From positions 124,001 through 188,000 of the forward strand of contig OOIN01000006.1 in the NCBI GenBank assembly GCA_900323505.1: a DNA stretch of 64,000 bases, read 5' to 3'. Of this stretch, positions 58,566 to 64,000 are shown piece by piece. The notes under the pieces are model-generated. The model saw nothing but the letters and a program-made list of their open reading frames with translations. It was not told the origin of the DNA and ran no database searches. Origin of the DNA: Ustilago trichophora. Lineage: Eukaryota; Basidiomycota; Ustilaginomycetes; Ustilaginales; Ustilaginaceae. The position numbers and the translations under genes are program-made. Each line of letters begins with the position of its first letter. Within the stretch, counting starts at the first letter, position 1.

Positions 58566-59334
58566 CTGTGCGATTGTGGTGTAGTAGGTTGGTAATTGGT
58601 GTTGTTTTGAGATGATATGGTGCAGAAAGCAAGGGAAGTTTTGAACGGATTAGAATGAGTCGTTCGATACACGCTATATGGTTTGCGGTTGTCGGCTTGT
58701 GCGTTGTGTCGGACTGCGTAGCGGTGTCGAGATATTATGCAGCTGCCGTTGTTGTCGAGGATATGCTTACCTTGAAGTATGAGTGGTTGGTGTTCGGAGA
58801 CGACGATGAGCAGGCCTGCAATGGCGAGGACTAGACTCTCTCGTCACTCTGACACGCATCTCGAGTGTCAGTCAAGAGCCCTTCTCAGCCTTGAATCGCA
58901 ACGATCGCCCTGTGCTGCCTTATCTTTCCAAAATGGGGTTTTGGACATTTCGCAAAGTCACGATACTGACTCTGCTGCCTCAAAAATCTTTGGCATGTAT
59001 GTCACGTGCGCTTTGTCCAAAATGGCCAAGCTCGGCCGAAGTTGACCCCTAGCCAGAAATTGGTAGTTCAATAAAGTCAAGGAAATCGGAAGCGAGTAGC
59101 GCTGCACAAAATGGCTTACACAGACGCTTCGCAACAAATTCGAGCTTGGACGAGGCAGAGTGCCAGAGTGTATCACAAGAGCGTGTCTGCTCGTGGCAGT
59201 TTCAACTTCGAGCCTGGAATCTCGAGCTGGCTCGGCGACGAAGTTGGCAAGGCCAGAGTCAATTGCGCTCGTCAACATCAATCTCTCCTTCTGTCTCTAC
59301 AGGAACCCCTCACCATACACAGAGATCCGTCAAG
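58566..59334. promoter_or_regulatory. Bidirectional ribosomal-protein promoter RPS14/RPL38
   Basis: 769 bp between divergent start codons. Three copies of an AAAATGG-core motif occur: CCAAAATGG at 58928-58936, CCAAAATGGCC at 59017-59027 and CACAAAATGGCT at 59105-59116. The last is repeated in the BCP1 promoter. The TCTCTACAG just before the RPL38 ATG (ends at 59301) may be the acceptor of a 5' UTR intron. Function of the motif is inferred from recurrence. Confidence 0.5.
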
Positions 59335-60260
59335 ATGGTAAGCATCAACATCAGCAGACAATATCAGCATCGCACAGCATCCACGCAGCCATCGTAACGA
59401 GCAGAGAGCACGCCAACACCCGCCACGACACCATTTGCGGTCACTCGGCATGGACGAGATGTCCGATATGCAGGCAGGATTTGACAGATCTTGACTGGGG
59501 TCGACCGAAACTCTTCAGCTGATGGATGAAGGTATCTGTCATGATCAGCATAGGCATCTGGATTGTGTTCACGTCTGAATAACATCCAGAGGCATAGAAG
59601 GCGTTGTGTCGCAGTCATATGCTATGTGGATTCAACCTGCCGAAGTCACCTGCAGCCACTTTGACGGACACAAGAGGGATGATACTGGCACGTAGGACCC
59701 AAACGGGATGGCGGCACGGCGAACTAAGAGGCTGTCAACATATTGTCAGGGCCGTCCGGCTCGGATTCTTGCAACACCGCAATGGAGGATTAAGATCTCG
59801 ATGTAAAGGGCCTTGCCGCTTGATCAGAACCAGTGTAGACCAGAACATACTGGGTCGTGCCAGGAGGACAAAAGCAACAGAAATCACCAGTCTCGACTCT
59901 CTGCTCATTACGACAACTGTTAAGGGCAATGTGCAAGTGCTTCAGTAACCCCTCCGACAACAGCCTTTCTGACCTTTTTCCTGCTTCCGTGCAATTCCCA
60001 ACAACCAACAGCCTCAGCAGATTACCGACATCAAGAAATTCCTCGAGATTGCTCGCAGAAAGGACGCTTCGGCCGCCCGCGTCAAGAGCACCACCCGTGC
60101 TGACGGCAAGCAGGTCACCAAGTTCAAGATCCGATGCTCGCGCTTCCTCTACACCCTCTCGGTCGACGACAAGCAGAAGGCCGAGAAGCTCAAGCAGTCG
60201 CTTCCCCCTGGTCTTAACGTTGTTGAGATCGGCAAGCCCGTCAAGAGCTCGCGCAAGTAA
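59335..60260 (+). CDS. RPL38: RPL38, 60S ribosomal protein eL38
   Basis: Small protein of the 60S subunit. Exon 2 (60012..60260) encodes [40 protein letters not shown] and [17 protein letters not shown], an unmistakable eL38. It has no start codon of its own. The best first exon is a bare ATG at 59335-59337, directly followed by the donor GTAAGC. Joined to the acceptor AACAG (ends 60011) it gives [11 protein letters not shown], 83 aa in all, with a 674-bp intron. A second AG six bases later would give MQITDIKKF. The C-terminus VKSSRK is a few residues longer than in animals. Product is certain; the three-base coding exon is the most economical reading but should be confirmed with cDNA. Confidence 0.9.
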
Positions 60261-61346
60261 AATTGTTAGCCTCCCAACCGATTAGCATCTCCTTTTCTTG
60301 TCACTCGCCACCATCTCAACACTTTCTACACACGCACAACCAGCATAATCCAAAAAATGATTCCCGCACAGCGCGGTTCTTTCTCTCCCCACACAATCCG
60401 CGCCAGGGCGACTCTCCTTGCCAGTGAACACGTCCAGTCTTCCATTCAGGACACAACCTTTTCCTCGATTGGCATCTTCTACTACTACATTCTAGCAGCA
60501 GCAGCAGTCGCCAACCTTTGATTCTCGTTCGCATCTCCTTTCATCACCCACACCCAAAACTAAACCCCGATCTCCCCCCAACACGGGCACTCTTTGTCAT
60601 CCGTACAAGAGTTCACCTATTGTATCATGCCGACGTACGATGTTCGGTGGTGAGGAAGTTGGTCGTTTTCTCCGTTGCGAACGCACACCGCCATTCGATC
60701 GCGTCAAACCACACATTTCTCTGCACCGTTGACCACGGTCCAAAATATCATCTTGTTTAGCAGTCACAGTCTCTGGTGCGTTCGATGCTCGCTGTCTGGT
60801 TCGTTTGGACGGATTATTGAGTAGCAAGGAGACGCATTGTGAGTTGATTCTGGAATTTGCAAGCGTCAAAGGCGAACGCGAACACGAAGGATGGGTTTTT
60901 ATCAGAGGCTAGGGTTGAGATACTGAAGGCAAAATCAATTGCTGCGTAGTGCGTTGCGAACCGTCCGCGCCGCCCAACCTCATTCTGGCCGCCGACCAAT
61001 GAGTGGCAACGATGTGACGATGAGACTGCCGTCTGCGCTGTTAGATACTTAGCTCAAAGGCACATCAAGCACAAAACCGCAAAATCACTCGTTCGAAGCG
61101 AAGAGGAGAGGGGAAAATGATATGAATTTGAAAGGAGAACAAGGAACTCGGGCGGATAATTAAAGAAGATGTATGAAGCAAAGGCGAAAGTATATGAGAG
61201 AGAGAATGACAACAAAGATGGGATTCGATGAAAGACCAAGAGTCAAGAGGAAGAGTCATGACGGGCGACGATGCCAAGCGACAAAATCAAATTGACATTG
61301 GCTCTACCAAACGCTGTGATCAAGTTCGTTTTCCAAAGAGGTAGGA
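60261..61346. other. Convergent intergenic region
   Basis: About 1.09 kb between the ends of RPL38 and the first KRE9-like gene. The left 300 bp are C/A-rich and probably RPL38 3' UTR; no gene is seen in the rest. Confidence 0.6.
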
Positions 61347-61784
61347 TTACTCGATGGTGAAGTGCTGAGAATCGTACTCCTTTCCTTCACCCTTCTTGCC
61401 GTAGGGGATGATGACGAGGTAGTACTTTCCACGAGGGATCTTGGCGGGGATTTTCCATTCCAGGGAACCGCAATGCTGCTTCTTGGGGCCTTGGTCGCAC
61501 TGGTTTTGATCGTACTTCCTGGCATCAGCCACGTCAGAGATTGTGAAGATTGCCTTGTCGTTGCTCTCGGGGTGGACGGCGACGAGCAACAACTTGGCTT
61601 GCTTGTGTCTGGGTGCATTGCGCCAGTTGAACGTCACATTGGTACCTCTCTGGAGCGTAGTGTGCTTGTTCGGGTAACTGACGTACAGCCCTCCCTTGGT
61701 GCGGCGCTTAGAACCATTGGGAGCAGCAGCGACGCTCAAAATAGCCACGAGGGCGAAGGTGAGGATGGTGAGGATGCGAACCAT
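61347..61784 (-). CDS. Small secreted KRE9/KNH1-like protein 1
   Basis: Single exon, 145 aa. Signal peptide at residues 1-21 (MVRILTILTFALVAILSVAAA), then a basic SKRRTK that could be a Kex2 site. The mature part fits the KRE9/KNH1-like beta-sandwich domain: YVSYPNKHTTLQRGTNVTFNW at its start (near 35-55) and the closing GKYYLVIIPYGKKG and SQHFTIE strands. One Cys pair (CDQ...HCG) and one N-glycosylation site (NVT) are present. It lacks the Ser/Thr-rich tail and GPI signal seen in the larger cell-wall members, so it is probably released. A TATAT lies about 90 bp upstream. Role is unknown; cell-wall association or a host-directed effector is possible. Confidence 0.8.
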   Translation of the reverse strand: MVRILTILTFALVAILSVAAAPNGSKRRTKGGLYVSYPNKHTTLQRGTNVTFNWRNAPRHKQAKLLLVAVHPESNDKAIFTISDVADARKYDQNQCDQGPKKQHCGSLEWKIPAKIPRGKYYLVIIPYGKKGEGKEYDSQHFTIE

Positions 61785-63050
61785 TTTTGCGTTTCGATGT
61801 CTTGATTGGAGTGGAAAGGAAGGGAGATGGGATGGGGGAAAATTGGATGAGAAAGGGCCAAAAGCAGCAGGTCATATAGCTCGCTGGTTTCGCTAGTCGG
61901 TGTGGGTTGTCTCTATGGCAAATCTTCATCGGGCTGCCTACTCTGGCTCACACCAATGGACCGCCACATCGTTTCAGTCGCAACAGGAATTGCTCAAGAG
62001 AGTGGGGATCGCCTCTGCCAAGAAACACTTGTGGTGGGCACACTTCACTTGCAGCCACCTACTTTTCGTGGCCTAGCGGATATCGCCACCACCGGTCGTG
62101 CAAGCCGGTAACGGATGCTTTCTCAGCGCCGCCCTAGTGAAATGGTGACATCAATTGCACAAGTGCGTGCTAGCTGGGCGGTAGCTTCAAATTCGGGGTT
62201 GGGACGGCAGCCCACACCACGGACTCGCGCTGCATATGAGTTGCCATTGATGGTGATGGTATTGGTGGGGACTGCTGAGGGACGCAGCAGTGGGCACGGT
62301 GGATCGGATTCGGAATCCCACACCGCTAACCTCAAACAAAAGCGAGAACCTTGAGGCAGCGGATTTGCGCCGCTCTGTGGTGACATTAATACTGCGGTGA
62401 CGATGCGAAGTCGAGTGGAGACGTGCAGCCATGTATGCACAACCTCGACCCTGTGGCATGTCACACCGGTGTGTCAGACAGTTTCGTCCCGCAAAACAAA
62501 ATAGGCACCCTAGGTGCCGTATTGCACCCCTCATCACTAGAAACTAGCGGTGGTTGCGTCGTCACTGCAAGTCGCGCAGATGGCGTACCACCATGCTGTG
62601 TGCCGAGATTGCAGATTGGAGACCATACGACGTTCCAGGTGGCAACTTCTGGGATTCACGCTTGCATTCATCTATTCAATCACGCTTGGATCTCTCTATT
62701 CAGTCGAGTGCCCTTTCATCAGAGTTTTCTGTCCGCTCCCACACTGCGATCTCACACGCAAACATCAGGGCTATGCAGCATTGCAGCCACACAGGATTAC
62801 ATTTCACACTCGGGGGCCCAGAAAGGATGCGAAAGGATTAGGTTTATGGTTGTGAACAGGAGAATTGGAAAAGGTGCAGAAGACCAAAAGGATACTAGAA
62901 AGCCCTCTTCAAGGTTTCACATAAGAGATCCCAGAAATCGGTCTATGATGGATAGCAAGCACAGAAGGGTCTTGAAGCTCACGATGCAAAGGTTGTGCTT
63001 CGACGCTTGGAATCGCGATGATTGCGAGGAGAGGAGAGATCCGGGCAAGA
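61785..63050. other. Intergenic region between the two KRE9-like genes
   Basis: About 1.27 kb; no supportable gene. The left 150 bp are the promoter of secreted protein 1. ORFs up to 214 codons have no features. No repeat or transposon relic was recognised that would explain the gene duplication. Confidence 0.55.
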
Positions 63051-63464
63051 TTAGGGCCACGCAGTGACTTGGAAGATGTCAGAAGGGATTTCGGTGCCAT
63101 CGTCGTTGAGTGTCAGGACAATCTGATAGCTTCCTAGATCTTGATCTTTATTCAAATTGTCGATGACAAAGCTGACTCGTCCGCATTCGCCACCGCAGGA
63201 GTTGGCAGCTGGAGCATTTACAGCAACAACTCGTTTAGGAACAAGAAACTCCAAAGCTGTGTTTGGAGCCGGTTGAAACGTCACATTTACCGTTCCTGTT
63301 TCATAGAGGACATTATTCCACTCAACTTCAACAGGGTCGCCAATATGCCACACTGATTCTTTGGTAGGAGAAGTGAAGTAGGGAGGATATTCCGGGTTGA
63401 TCTTAGCAAAGCTTAAAACCGCCAGGAGGAGAGCGGCGAAGACAGTGTTTAGGAGACGGACCAT
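63051..63464 (-). CDS. Small secreted KRE9/KNH1-like protein 2
   Basis: Single exon, 137 aa from the ATG at 63464. Signal peptide at about 1-20 (MVRLLNTVFAALLLAVLSFA). The mature part follows the same domain plan: YPPYFTSPTKESVWHIGDPVEVEW opens it (key residues Pro, Trp, Gly, Trp), and GSYQIVLTLNDDGTEI followed by DIFQVTAW closes it. A Cys pair (CGGEC) and one NVT glycosylation site are present, and there is no GPI signal. The start region resembles secreted protein 1 at DNA level (GCAAARATGGTYCG) and both lie on the same strand, so they are probably tandem paralogues that diverged strongly. A TATTTAA lies about 85 bp upstream. The frame is open further upstream, but only this start gives a signal peptide. 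Confidence 0.78.
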   Translation of the reverse strand: MVRLLNTVFAALLLAVLSFAKINPEYPPYFTSPTKESVWHIGDPVEVEWNNVLYETGTVNVTFQPAPNTALEFLVPKRVVAVNAPAANSCGGECGRVSFVIDNLNKDQDLGSYQIVLTLNDDGTEIPSDIFQVTAWP

Positions 63465-64000
63465 CTTTGCTGGAGTGCTGGAGTGAGAAAAAACTGAAAA
63501 GTGGTGAGATGTCGAAAGGTAGACGATCAAGAACCCAAAAAGTCGAAGTTTAAATAGATGACAGCTTTCAAGAAGTCGTTGGCGTGGCAAAGGAGTCCTG
63601 TGACGGATGCACTCATATGCGCAGTAACTTGCCTTTGTCGCGGACGGACGGGTCTCTTTACAACAATTGCGCACGACATTGCTCTCAACACATCTTGGGC
63701 AGGTTAAATGGTGGGGCGCCGAGAGGGTCACCGCACGAGGGCCACAATACAAATTTGCGCCCGTATGAACTCACAATCCAGATACGTCAGAGTCGAGACC
63801 GTGTACTGTACTCTGTCCAATGTCTCAGTTCCACAAGTATTCACAAGCACATCACGGCAGCATAACGCAACTCATTGAACAGTCAATTTCATACCAAGGC
63901 TGGAAGAGTGCCTTCTGCCATGTCATAGAGAGATGTGTAAGAGAAGATCGAGACCTGATCTGACATGATGAAACCGACCGAGCTCCCTATGGACGCTCTC
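63465..64000. other. Right-end region upstream of secreted protein 2
   Basis: About 540 bp: the promoter of secreted protein 2 on the left, then sequence without recognisable features to the window end. A TACTGTAC half-palindrome lies near 63803-63810. Confidence 0.5.

Overview
The window is nuclear DNA of a basidiomycete fungus, most probably a smut (Ustilaginales) or close relative. The signs are compact genes with few, short GT-AG introns, long low-complexity Ser/Pro/Gln stretches in otherwise conserved eukaryotic proteins, CT-rich leaders before start codons, a recurring CAATCATG start context, and (CT)n and homopolymer tracts between genes. The species cannot be named from the sequence alone. 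I see no rRNA, tRNA, CRISPR array or intact transposon.

Layout. 0.4-4.8 kb: COQ3 (ubiquinone methyltransferase, one intron) converges with MPP10 (U3 snoRNP). 6.9-11.3 kb: a very long ORF joins a DENN-domain protein to an EFM7-type eEF1A methyltransferase. 12.3-14.4 kb: an MFS sugar/polyol transporter on the minus strand, with a TATA box, four Mig1/CreA-like boxes and an odd self-similar intron. 14.4-18.3 kb: a large gene-free stretch. 18.3-29.2 kb: an ArfGAP with polyGln and two uncharacterised, largely disordered proteins. 29.6-41.9 kb is the densest part: TMA22 and an Smr-domain protein (divergent), a NIPA-type Mg transporter, MON1 and an ECM15-like thiamine-binding protein (divergent), then MSH2 with an MCB-like box. 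42.9-47.4 kb: two secreted hydrolases, RNase T2 and a subtilase with a Pro/Gly-rich insert, transcribed towards each other. 47.4-50.3 kb: gene-free. 50.3-55.9 kb: BCP1 opposite a disordered protein of unknown function, then SYM1/Mpv17 opposite an EVE-domain (THYN1-like) protein. 57.2-60.3 kb: RPS14 and RPL38 as a divergent ribosomal-protein pair. 61.3-63.5 kb: two small secreted proteins with a KRE9/KNH1-like fold, probably paralogues.

Themes. Most genes are housekeeping. Ribosome production and translation recurs (MPP10, EFM7 module, TMA22, BCP1, RPS14, RPL38), and a CAAAATGG-type motif recurs in the RPS14-RPL38 and BCP1 promoters. Membrane traffic is represented by the DENN protein, ArfGAP and MON1. 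The secreted set (RNase T2, subtilase, two KRE9-like proteins) is the part most likely to matter for life in or on a host.

Most notable for follow-up: the DENN-EFM7 fusion ORF, the transporter intron carrying a synonymously diverged copy of the following exon start, the Smr protein ending in a CaaX box (CVIM), the RPL38 coding exon of only three bases, the MCB box before MSH2, and the KRE9-like secreted pair. I found no clearly new multi-gene system. All exon boundaries were derived by eye from splice signals and protein-family continuity.
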